Shown here piece after piece: positions 1-6,582 of a DNA stretch of 6,582 nt (its first letter is position 1; every line of letters begins with the position of its first letter). Origin of the DNA: Alistipes sp. (GTDB taxonomy: Bacteria; Bacteroidota; Bacteroidia; Bacteroidales; Rikenellaceae); contig JAIEHQ010000051.1 of the NCBI GenBank assembly GCA_029065825.1, forward strand, positions 1 to 6,582. The letters are read 5' to 3'. The translations under genes and the position numbers were made by a program. Below the pieces are notes generated by a model, which was not told the origin of the DNA, made no database searches, and saw only the letters and a program-made list of their open reading frames with translations.

Positions 1-139
1 ATCCTCTCCGGATGCGGGACTCTCATTCTCCTCCGGCAGCGGCGGGCGGAAACCTTCCGCCCCCGCCTCGCCCCCCCCGAAGCGAAAAGGGGCGCGCGAC
101 CGAAAAAAACAGCTGCCTCGAAAAAATTATATACTTTGT
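1..139. other. GC-rich intergenic stretch, no gene supported
   Basis: I see no convincing gene here. The first 120 bases are GC-rich and contain the hairpin at 41-67 and an eight-C run at 71-78. Then the composition flips to A/T-rich with runs of A at 105-111 and 121-126. A long + frame is open from position 12 to 395, but its predicted protein changes from Pro/Arg/Gly-rich to Ile/Tyr/Phe-rich as it crosses the AT-rich promoter region, as a non-coding frame would. On the minus strand an ATG at 26-24 preceded by a GGAGGAG-like stretch opens eight codons to the window edge, too little to call. Confidence 0.6.
41..67. other. Strong GC-rich hairpin
   Basis: The left arm GGCGGGCGGAA (41-51) pairs with 55-67 around a 3-base loop. 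Eight inner base pairs are continuous, then two C bulge out on the right arm (63-64), then three further pairs. There is no T run after it on either strand, so it does not look like a standard intrinsic terminator. It might be the 3' end structure of an upstream transcript, or chance pairing in GC-rich DNA. Confidence 0.4.
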
Positions 140-171
140 ATTGCATAGTAATAATTATTACACTATATTTG
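140..171 (+). promoter_or_regulatory. Distal candidate promoter P1 of the exporter operon
   Basis: The -7 box TATATTTG (164-171) matches the Bacteroidota consensus TAnnTTTG exactly. The -33 box is ATTG (140-143, one mismatch to TTTG), with a 20 bp spacer inside the range known for this sigma factor. The surroundings are strongly AT-rich compared with the coding DNA. The predicted start is near 175, which would give a leader of about 215 bases before the ATPase gene, long enough to contain the upstream ORF at 196-309. No operator could be identified. Confidence 0.55.
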
Positions 172-195
172 CAACATCAAACAACAGACATTGCC

Positions 196-309
196 ATGAA
201 TCCCTCCACCGCACGAAAGGCAGCACGCTTCCCCGCGAGCAGCACTGCACTCGGGAAAGCAAAAGCGCGAATCACGGCTCCATATCGGGGGGGGGTAAAA
301 GATTATTGA
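196..309 (+). CDS. Possible 37-residue upstream ORF in the operon leader
   Basis: An ATG lies about 20 bases after the predicted P1 start and opens 37 codons ending in TGA at 307-309. The peptide is basic (eight Lys/Arg) with Ala and Ser/Thr, has no signal peptide or membrane segment, and matches no family I recognise. The nine-G run (287-295) lies within its codons 31-34. No ribosome binding motif is visible, though Bacteroidota often lack one. It could be a regulatory leader peptide, but a frame of this length can arise by chance in this composition, so I treat it as tentative. Confidence 0.15.
   Translation: MNPSTARKAARFPASSTALGKAKARITAPYRGGVKDY
287..295 (+). repeat. Homopolymer run of nine G
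   Basis: Nine consecutive G lie between the two candidate promoters and inside the possible upstream ORF. Runs of this length are known to be prone to slippage during replication in several bacteria. Here a length change would alter the reading frame of the upstream ORF, or, less likely, the spacing in the leader. The run itself is seen directly; any switching role is inference. Confidence 0.5.
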
Positions 310-325
310 TTTACGATAAGTATTT

Positions 326-357
326 TTTGTTTTTACAAAGAATAATACATACTTTTA
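326..357 (+). promoter_or_regulatory. Proximal candidate promoter P2 of the exporter operon
   Basis: A perfect -33 box TTTG (326-329) is followed after exactly 20 bases by TACTTTTA (350-357), which matches the -7 consensus TAnnTTTG except for the last base. The predicted start is near 361, leaving a leader of about 30 bases before the ATG at 392. That is a more usual leader length than P1 would give. The two sites together suggest tandem promoters, with P2 serving the ATPase gene directly. Confidence 0.5.
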
Positions 358-391
358 CCCCACGATCCACAGCGCTCAACTACTGCATGAC

Positions 392-1065
<674 letters not shown>

Positions 1066-1069
<4 letters not shown>

Positions 1070-2313
1070 GAGAGCTGTTGTTCGAAATAGCCGCCTCGGT
1101 CCGCAAGAACAAGCTGCGCACCTTCCTCACGGGGTTCTCGGTGGCGTGGGGCATCTTCATGCTCATCATCCTGCTCGGCTCGGGCAACGGGCTGCGCAAC
1201 GGCGTGACCTCCAACTTCGGCTCGCGGACCGTCAATACCATTACCATCTACGGAGGCTACACCTCCATGCCCTACCGCGGCTACGACAAATGGCGGCCGA
1301 TCCGCCTGCAAAACGAAGACCTCAGGATCCTGAAGGAGGAATTTCCCGAGGTGGACAAGGTCGCCGCGACCGCCTGGGTGCAGAACGCCAACGTCGCCTT
1401 CGGGCAGGAGTACCTGACCGACGCGACGATCATCGGAGCGCTCCCCGCCATCATGGAGATGGAGGGGGTCACGATCCTGACCGGGCGCTTCATCAATGCC
1501 ACGGATATCGCCGAGCGGCGCAAGACGATCGTGATCGACAAGATCGCCCGCGACGTGCTCTTCGGCGACCAGGACCCGATCGGACAGAGGATCCGCGTCA
1601 AGGAGACGTCGTACAGCGTCGTCGGCGTATATGAGCAGAACTCCTTCAGCCAGAACTCCGTCTGCTACATCCCTCTCTCCACCGCACAGCTCATCTACCG
1701 CGCCGACGATCCGAGCATCAGCCAGGCGACCTTCACGGTCGAAGGCATCCGGACCGATGCCCAGATGGAGGCGTTCGAGCAGCGGGTGCGCCAGCGCCTG
1801 GCCGCCGAGCACGACTACTCGCCCGACGACGAAAGCGCCATCTGGCTCTACAACCGCATGGAAAACTACAAGCAGATGATGCTCGTCTTCGGCGGAGTGA
1901 ATCTCTTCATCTGGATCATCGGACTCGGCACGCTGCTCGCCGGCGTGGTGGGCGTGAGCAACATCATGCTCGTGACGGTGCAGGAGCGCACCTTCGAGTT
2001 CGGCATCCGCAAGGCGCTCGGAGCCAAGCCCTCATCGATCATCCGGCTGATTCTGACCGAATCGGTGCTCATCACGGCCGCCTTCGGATACATCGGCATG
2101 GTACTCGGAGTCTTCATCATGGAGGCGGTGAACAAGGTGCTCGCGAGCGGCGGCGAAGGCGAACTCAGCATCTTCCGCAACCCGACGCTCGACCTCTCGG
2201 TGGCCTTCAGCGCCACGCTGGTGCTCGTGCTGGCGGGACTCGTTGCCGGCTACATCCCGGCTCGCCGCGCCGCCCGCCTCAAAACCATCGACGCCCTGCG
2301 TCACAACAAATAA
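1066..2313 (+). CDS. MacB/FtsX-type ABC permease, first subunit
   Basis: This is an inner-membrane subunit that would use ATPase-driven movement to work its periplasmic domain. The layout is that of MacB-type permeases: a short N-terminal amphipathic region, TM1 about 20-42, a large periplasmic domain about 43-275 (MacB_PCD type), then TM2 about 276-303, TM3 about 325-352 and TM4 about 377-398. The FtsX core motif is clear after TM2 (QERTFEFGIRKALGAKPSSI, 306-325), as is the C-terminal signature GYIPARRAARLKTIDALR (395-412). At 415 residues it has the length of a permease without a fused ATPase. The ATG overlaps the stop of the ATPase gene. It resembles the next gene over its whole length (for example WGIFMLIILLGSG here and WGIFMLVVLLGAG there), which points to an old duplication. 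The single periplasmic Cys is residue 200. Confidence 0.93.
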
Positions 2314-2328
2314 CGGAGCGAACGCGAT

Positions 2329-3591
2329 ATGACAAGATTTTTCGACATAGACCGCTGGAACGAGATCTGGCAGACGATCTCCCGCAACCGGCGGCGCAGC
2401 TTCATGACCGCAATGGGCGTATTCTGGGGCATCTTCATGCTCGTCGTGCTGCTGGGAGCCGGTACGGGACTCGACCGCATGTTCCGCTCGCAGCTGGGCG
2501 AGGCCTCAACCAACGCGGCCTTCTTCTGGGCCGACCGCACCTCGGTCCCCTACAAGGGCATGCCCTCGGGCCGCAGCTGGGAGATGGACACCGACGACGT
2601 GGAGGCTGTCCGCAAACTCCCCTCGGTCGAATACGCCGCAGCCATCTGCTGGGGCAACAGCCAGAGTTGCAGCTACGGCAACCGCAAGGGCGACTTCTCG
2701 CTGATGGGCTACTCGCCCGACATGCAGAAGATCAACCCCCAGAAAATCGTCCGGGGCCGCTTCCTGAACGAAATGGACATCGCGCACCGGCGCAAGGTGT
2801 GCGTGATCGGCACCCAGGTGTGGCACGACCTCTTCCCCGGCGGCGAGGAGCCCGAGGGCAAGATCATCCGCGTGGGCAGCTCCTACTTCACGGTCATCGG
2901 GGTCGTCAAGTCGCAGGGCATGATGAGTTTCGGCTCCAACCCCGACCGTTCGGTATATATCCCGGCCACGATACTCCAGCAGATCTTCTTCGGTCTCAAC
3001 CAGACGATCGACATGCTGGCCGTCACCGGATACGCCGAGGCGGGCAACGCATTCATCGAGGAGTGCCGGCAGGCCATCGCCGCCCGGCACCTCATCTCGC
3101 CCGAAGACAAAAAGGCGATCTACGCGCACGACCTCTCGGAAATGTTCGCCCAGATGCAGGGACTCTTCTCGGGCATCTCGTTCCTCACGTGGCTCGTCGG
3201 ACTGGGAACGCTGCTGGCCGGCATCGTCGGCATCAGCAACATCATGCTGGTGCTGGTCAAGGAGCGCACGCAGGAGATCGGCATCCGCCGCGCGCTCGGG
3301 GCCTCGCCCCGGACGATCATCTCGCAAATCCTCTCCGAGAGCTTCGTGCTGACCTTCATCGCCGGCGTGCTGGGACTCGGCGCGGGTGTCGGGGTGCTCT
3401 CGCTCGCCACCTCGATCTACCAGCAGAGCCTCGCGTTCAATCCCGACCTTCCCGACATACAGTGGCAGATCTCCTTCGGCACCGGCATGCTGGCGCTCAC
3501 GGTGCTGGTCGCGGGCAGCCTGCTCGCGGGCGTGATTCCCGCAGCGAGAGCCTTGGGCATCAAGGCGGTCGATGCGATCCGCGAAGAATAG
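2329..3591 (+). CDS. MacB/FtsX-type ABC permease, second subunit
   Basis: This paralog of the preceding permease probably forms a heterodimer with it, giving the four plus four membrane helices of a MacB dimer. TM1 is about 26-46, the periplasmic domain about 47-280, TM2 about 281-308, TM3 about 332-360 and TM4 about 380-403. The FtsX core is KERTQEIGIRRALGASPRTI (311-330), and the C-terminus ends with GVIPAARALGIKAVDAIREE (401-420). It differs from its partner in a longer charged N-terminus and in four periplasmic cysteines (107, 114, 158, 246) where the partner has one. It starts 15 bases after the previous stop, and no Shine-Dalgarno is seen. A homodimer of each permease is possible, but one ATPase with two unlike adjacent permeases favours a mixed pair. 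Confidence 0.93.
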   Translation: MTRFFDIDRWNEIWQTISRNRRRSFMTAMGVFWGIFMLVVLLGAGTGLDRMFRSQLGEASTNAAFFWADRTSVPYKGMPSGRSWEMDTDDVEAVRKLPSVEYAAAICWGNSQSCSYGNRKGDFSLMGYSPDMQKINPQKIVRGRFLNEMDIAHRRKVCVIGTQVWHDLFPGGEEPEGKIIRVGSSYFTVIGVVKSQGMMSFGSNPDRSVYIPATILQQIFFGLNQTIDMLAVTGYAEAGNAFIEECRQAIAARHLISPEDKKAIYAHDLSEMFAQMQGLFSGISFLTWLVGLGTLLAGIVGISNIMLVLVKERTQEIGIRRALGASPRTIISQILSESFVLTFIAGVLGLGAGVGVLSLATSIYQQSLAFNPDLPDIQWQISFGTGMLALTVLVAGSLLAGVIPAARALGIKAVDAIREE

Positions 3592-3624
3592 CAACGAAAT
3601 ACAAACACACAAAAAAACATAACC
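3592..3624 (+). promoter_or_regulatory. A-rich, nearly G-free translation leader before the adaptor gene
   Basis: This is the longest gap in the operon (33 bases). It holds mostly A and C with a single G, including a run of seven A shortly before the ATG. It cannot fold and stands out from the GC-rich surroundings. In Bacteroidota, A-rich unstructured leaders stand in for Shine-Dalgarno sites. I infer that it favours independent ribosome loading at the adaptor gene. No promoter boxes are visible in it. Confidence 0.45.
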
Positions 3625-4731
3625 ATGAAGAAATTCCTGAAAATCCTGCTGGGCGTTCTGTTTCTGGCGCTGCTCGTCGGTACGTTCGTCTTCCTCTGGA
3701 ACAAAACCCGTCCCGTGAAGGTGGTCTATACCACCGTATCGCCCCGGTGCGACACCATCCGCCAGTGGGTAGTGGCCACCGGCAAGGTGGAGCCGCGCGA
3801 CGAGGTGCTCATCAAGCCCCAGATCTCGGGCATCATCTCCGAGATCCGCTGCGAGGCGGGCGACCGCGTCCGTCAGGGCGACGTAATCGCCACGGTCAAG
3901 GTCATTCCCGAACTGGGCACGCTCAACAGCGCCGAGTCGCGCGTGACGGTGGCCCGGCTCTCGCTCGACCAGCTCCGCAAGGAGTTCGACCGCACGCAGG
4001 CGCTCTACGAAAAAGGGGTCGTCGCCGAAGAGGAGTTCGAGCAGAGCCGCACCCAGTTCCGCAAGGCCGAAGAGGAGATGCAGAATGCCGAGGACAACCT
4101 CGAAATCGTCAAGACGGGTATCGCCAATCGTTACAAGGAGCTGAGCAACACCCAAATCCGATCGACCATCACGGGCATGATCCTCGACGTGCCGGTCAAG
4201 GTCGGCAACTCGGTCATCCAGGCCAACACCTTCAACGACGGCACGACCATCGCCACGATCGCCGACATGGGCGACATGCTCTTCCAGGGCAAGGTCGATG
4301 AGACGGACGTGGGCAAGCTCCACGTCGGCATGCCGGTCGATCTGACCGTCGGTGCGATGCAGGGAACCACGCTCAAGGCGCGCCTGGAATACATCTCGCC
4401 CAAGGCGACGGAGGTAAACGGCGTGATCATGTTCGAGGTCAAGGCCGCCGCCTCGATCCCCGACTCGCTCTTCGTCCGCGCCGGTTACAGCGCCAACGCC
4501 AGCATCCTGATCGAAAACCGCGAGGGAGTGCTGACCCTGCCCGAAAGCACCGTCGAGTTCGAGGAGGGCAAACCCTTCGTCCGCATCCTGACCAGTCCCG
4601 CCGACAGCGACGAACAGACTTTCGAGAAGCGCGAGGTGGAGATCGGACTCTCGGACGGCGTGAACATCGAGATCCTTTCGGGCGTAACCGAAGACGACAC
4701 GATCCGAAGCACGCAACAATTCAACATGTAA
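3625..4731 (+). CDS. Periplasmic adaptor (membrane fusion) protein, HlyD/MacA type
   Basis: This adaptor would link the inner-membrane permeases to the outer membrane channel. The N-terminus has a short basic start and one hydrophobic segment (about 5-25) without a clear cleavage site or lipobox, so it is probably an uncleaved membrane anchor. Next come the first half of a lipoyl-like domain (about 47-92, with PQISGIISEIRCEAGDRVRQ at 65-84), a charged alpha-helical hairpin (about 97-175), the second lipoyl half (about 176-213), a beta-barrel domain (about 214-295, with VDETDVGKLHVGMPVDL) and a membrane-proximal domain to residue 368. This is the domain order of MacA-type adaptors, and 368 residues is normal. 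It lies after the A-rich gap and 13 bases before the channel gene. An RND-pump adaptor is the alternative from sequence alone; the neighbouring ABC genes decide against it. Confidence 0.93.
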   Translation: MKKFLKILLGVLFLALLVGTFVFLWNKTRPVKVVYTTVSPRCDTIRQWVVATGKVEPRDEVLIKPQISGIISEIRCEAGDRVRQGDVIATVKVIPELGTLNSAESRVTVARLSLDQLRKEFDRTQALYEKGVVAEEEFEQSRTQFRKAEEEMQNAEDNLEIVKTGIANRYKELSNTQIRSTITGMILDVPVKVGNSVIQANTFNDGTTIATIADMGDMLFQGKVDETDVGKLHVGMPVDLTVGAMQGTTLKARLEYISPKATEVNGVIMFEVKAAASIPDSLFVRAGYSANASILIENREGVLTLPESTVEFEEGKPFVRILTSPADSDEQTFEKREVEIGLSDGVNIEILSGVTEDDTIRSTQQFNM

Positions 4732-4744
4732 ACCGTCTCCTGCC

Positions 4745-6097
4745 ATGAAATTCGCCATCCTGATATCCGCTGCGCTGCTCGGCTGCATGACCGCCCGGGC
4801 GCAGCAGCCCGCGCAGACCGTCCCCTCGCCCTGGACGCTGGACGAGTGCATCGAATACGCACGCACGCACAACATCGACCTGCAGCAGCAGGCGCTGCAG
4901 GTCGAGCAGAGCGCCATCGAGCTGAACACCGTCCGCAACAGCCGGCTGCCCGACCTGGGAGCCAACCTGGGCGGCAACCTCTCGTTCGGCCGCAGTCTGG
5001 TGGCCGACAACACCTATGCCGACAACAACCAGCTCTCCGGCTCGCTCGGCGTATCGGCCTCGCTGCCCCTGTTCCGGGGCGGCAGCATCAACCACCAGAT
5101 CGCCGCAGGCAAGCTGGGGCTGCAGGCCGCCGCGCAGGAACTCGAACGGGTCCGCGAAGACGTGGCGGTAAACGTCATGTCGCTCTACCTCGAGGTGCTG
5201 TTCCAGAAAGAGCTGGTCGCCGTCGCCGAGGAGCAGCTGACACTCAGCACCCAGCAGGTCGAGCGCAGCCGCGAGCAGGTCGCCCGAGGCAAGGAGGCCG
5301 AATCGCGCCTCTACGAGAATCTGGCGCTCCAGGCACGCGACGAACTCTCGCTCACGCAGAGCCGCAACGACCTGGCGCTGGCGCTGCTCTCGCTCAGTCA
5401 GGCGATCAACCGGCCGGATGCCGAAGGGTTCGACATCGAGGAGCCGCCCTACGACAGCCTCGCCGTCGCCGCGATGGGCCCCCTGCGCAATCCGAACGAC
5501 GTGATGCTGTACGCCCTGGACAACCGGCCCCGCATTCTGGCCGAACGGTTGCGGCTGGACCAGGCACGGCGCTCGGTCCGCACGGCACGCGCCGCCTACT
5601 ACCCGCAGATCGTACTCTCGGGCGGTTACGGAACCAACGTCTATCACTCTTATGCCTCGGGAGCCTTCAACAACGGATTCTGGAGCCAGTTCCGCCACAA
5701 CAGCAGCGAATACGTCAGCCTCTCGCTCAACATCCCGATCTTCAACCGCCTGGCCACCCGCAACAGCGTCCGCACGGCCAAGCTGAACGTCGCCAGCCGC
5801 GAACTGGCCCTCACAGCGGCCGAACAGGCCCTGCGCAAGGAGATCGAGACGGCCTACCGCACGGCCGATGCCGCACGGCTGAAGTACCGTTCGGCCGAGA
5901 AAGCGCTCGAATCGGCCCGGATCGCCTTCCGCTACGAATCGGACAAGTTCGCCGCCGGACGCTCGACGACCTTCGACTACAACGATGCGAAAACCCGCAT
6001 GCAGCGCGCCGAATCGGATCTGATCCAGGCCAAGTACGAGTTCATCTTCCGCACGAAGATCCTCGACTTCTATGCCGGCGAGCCGCTCTCGCTCTGA
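4745..6097 (+). CDS. TolC-family outer membrane efflux channel
   Basis: This trimeric channel would give the exporter its exit through the outer membrane. A signal peptide covers residues 1-19, with hydrophobic FAILISAALLGCM and a likely cut after Ala17-Arg-Ala19. The mature part shows the two-fold repeat of the family: first repeat about 30-220, second about 245-440. Each has long coiled-coil helices and a beta strand ending in a Pro-hydrophobic-Phe turn (LPLFRGGSINHQI at 107-119 and IPIFNRLATRNSV at 330-342). The opening WTLDECIEYARTHNIDLQQQ (30-49) is typical of Bacteroidota members. At 450 residues it is full length. A Leu-Leu-Gly-Cys14 stretch could be read as a lipobox, since some relatives such as OprM are lipoproteins, but the ARA site fits better. 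It is the last gene of the operon, 23 bases before the terminator. Confidence 0.94.
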   Translation: MKFAILISAALLGCMTARAQQPAQTVPSPWTLDECIEYARTHNIDLQQQALQVEQSAIELNTVRNSRLPDLGANLGGNLSFGRSLVADNTYADNNQLSGSLGVSASLPLFRGGSINHQIAAGKLGLQAAAQELERVREDVAVNVMSLYLEVLFQKELVAVAEEQLTLSTQQVERSREQVARGKEAESRLYENLALQARDELSLTQSRNDLALALLSLSQAINRPDAEGFDIEEPPYDSLAVAAMGPLRNPNDVMLYALDNRPRILAERLRLDQARRSVRTARAAYYPQIVLSGGYGTNVYHSYASGAFNNGFWSQFRHNSSEYVSLSLNIPIFNRLATRNSVRTAKLNVASRELALTAAEQALRKEIETAYRTADAARLKYRSAEKALESARIAFRYESDKFAAGRSTTFDYNDAKTRMQRAESDLIQAKYEFIFRTKILDFYAGEPLSL

Positions 6098-6119
6098 ACC
6101 GAAACCCGCACAAAGACCC

Positions 6120-6156
6120 GGCAGCCGCCCCCTGAAAGGAGCGGCTGCCTCGTTTT
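6120..6156 (+). terminator. Intrinsic terminator of the exporter operon
   Basis: A perfect 9 bp stem, GGCAGCCGC (6120-6128) with GCGGCTGCC (6141-6149), encloses a 12-base loop. Inside the loop three more pairs (CCT/AGG) can form around GAA. It is followed by TCG and a run of four T (6153-6156). The position just after the channel gene and the absence of a matching A run upstream suggest that it ends transcription on the + strand only. Confidence 0.7.
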
Positions 6157-6189
6157 CATCCGGCCGCCACGAAAATATCGGCCCGAAAA

Positions 6190-6221
6190 CTTGCTTTCGC
6201 CTCCGCCGCGGCTTATCTTTG
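6190..6221 (+). promoter_or_regulatory. Candidate promoter of the following small gene
   Basis: The -7 box TATCTTTG (6214-6221) matches TAnnTTTG exactly. A -33 box CTTG (6190-6193, one mismatch) lies 20 bases upstream. The predicted start is near 6225, giving a leader of about 124 bases before the ATG at 6349. The location right after the operon terminator supports a separate transcription unit. Confidence 0.65.
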
Positions 6222-6227
6222 TTGTTT

Positions 6228-6245
6228 CCGGTCCGGCCGGATCGG
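6228..6245. promoter_or_regulatory. 18-base palindrome at the predicted transcript start
   Basis: The centre TCCGGCCGGA (6232-6241) is a perfect 10-base palindrome. It extends to 18 bases with one mismatched pair (6231/6242), which in RNA could still form a G-U pair. It begins only a few bases after the predicted transcription start, so it could be a repressor site or a 5' hairpin protecting the transcript. Chance in GC-rich DNA is possible. Confidence 0.3.
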
Positions 6246-6348
6246 TCATTCCCGAACTGCATGCCTTCGCTCCCCCCGCAACGCGCGCTTCCGCGCAGGC
6301 GGACGGAGGCTTCCGTTTCACTCCGCAACCCCATAAAAAACTCATCTC
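6246..6348 (+). other. GC-rich structured leader of the last gene
   Basis: Two further small hairpins can form here: a 5 bp stem GCGCG/CGCGC (6283-6287 with 6292-6296, loop CTTC) and a 5 bp stem ACGGA/TCCGT (6303-6307 with 6312-6316). The leader ends in an unstructured stretch with six A (6335-6340) just before the start codon, probably the ribosome landing site. No riboswitch class is recognisable. Confidence 0.3.
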
Positions 6349-6582
6349 ATGACCCGAGGACGCAACAAAGAACTCATCGCCAAGCGCGACGAAATGCTCT
6401 GCCGCCGCTACCACTACTGGACCGAAATCCGGCGGCTCCGCTTCGACGACACCCTCAGACTCCTCTCCGAAGAGGAGTTTTTCCTCTCGGAGGAGCGCAT
6501 CCTGACGATTCTGCGCAGCAACAGGGAGCGCCTCGCTGCGATCGCAGCCGCCCCCGCCTCCACTACCCGCCGCACCCTGCAC
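6349..6582 (+). CDS. Small protein of unknown function, 3' end missing
   Basis: The frame opens with ATG at 6349 and runs 78 codons to the window edge without a stop. An in-frame TAA at 6334-6336 and the six A upstream make this start secure. The protein is highly charged and predicted mostly helical, without signal peptide or membrane segment, so it should be cytoplasmic. Conspicuous blocks are RRYHYWTEIRRLRFDD (19-34) and LLSEEEFFLSEERILTILRS (38-57). The latter looks like two helices joined by a short turn, which could suit DNA binding, but that is only an impression. It recalls short hypothetical proteins common in Bacteroidota, for which I know no function. The Ala/Thr/Arg-rich stretch at 64-78 looks like the start of a disordered tail. 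It has its own promoter and does not belong to the exporter operon. Confidence 0.75.
   Translation, partial: MTRGRNKELIAKRDEMLCRRYHYWTEIRRLRFDDTLRLLSEEEFFLSEERILTILRSNRERLAAIAAAPASTTRRTLH

Noticed and set aside
1..26. Minus-strand ATG at 26-24 with a GGAGGAG stretch before it, as the start of a divergent gene
   Set aside because: Only eight codons fit in the window, no Bacteroidota promoter is seen in the right place on the minus strand, and Shine-Dalgarno motifs carry little weight in this phylum.
2667..4301. 544-codon open frame on the + strand in another phase
   Set aside because: It overlaps the second permease and the adaptor out of frame, crosses the A-rich spacer, and encodes an Arg/His/Gly/Pro-rich sequence without family features.
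2506..5013. 835-codon open frame on the minus strand
   Set aside because: It lies antisense to three well-recognised genes. Its product is a low-complexity-like mix of Asp, Arg, Val, His and Leu with no domain, as expected when GC-rich third positions remove stop codons from the opposite strand.
4721..6334. 537-codon open frame on the minus strand
   Set aside because: It is antisense to the channel gene, the terminator and the next promoter, with a composition typical of shadow frames and no recognisable domain.
6261..6582. Open + frame beginning at ATG 6261 across the last gene
   Set aside because: It is out of phase with the small protein, rich in Pro/Arg/Leu, and would be translated from within a structured leader. 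The frame at 6349 has the better protein composition and start context.

Overview
The window looks like chromosomal DNA of a GC-rich member of the Bacteroidota; codon use and style suggest Alistipes or another Rikenellaceae, but that is an inference. The evidence is three promoter-like sites of the Bacteroidota type (TTTG-like -33 box, 20 bp spacer, TAnnTTTG-like -7 box), no Shine-Dalgarno motif before the main genes, short A-rich stretches before some starts, and protein sequences typical of gut Bacteroidota.

Positions 1-391 hold no convincing standard gene. The first 120 bases are GC-rich, with a strong hairpin (41-67) and a run of eight C. From about 120 the DNA becomes AT-rich and carries two candidate promoters, one distal (140-171) and one close to the first gene (326-357). 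Between them lie a possible 37-codon upstream ORF (196-309) and a run of nine G (287-295).

Positions 392-6097 are one tightly packed operon of five genes on the + strand. They encode an ABC ATPase (392-1069), two different MacB/FtsX-type permeases (1066-2313 and 2329-3591), a membrane-anchored periplasmic adaptor of the HlyD/MacA type (3625-4731) and a TolC-type outer membrane channel (4745-6097). Together these are all the parts of a MacAB-TolC-like tripartite exporter. The ATPase would pair with a heterodimer of the two permeases in the inner membrane. The adaptor would bridge the periplasm to the outer membrane channel. The substrate cannot be read from the sequence; macrolides, peptides, lipopeptides or other amphiphilic molecules are possible for this family. 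No regulator gene lies in the window.

A clear intrinsic terminator (6120-6156) closes the operon. A new transcription unit follows: a promoter (6190-6221), a palindrome just after the predicted transcript start, a GC-rich leader, and the first 78 codons of a small protein of unknown function that runs off the end of the window.

The window is mostly an ordinary efflux operon. The least explained parts are the operon leader (tandem promoters, upstream ORF, G run) and the last, incomplete gene.
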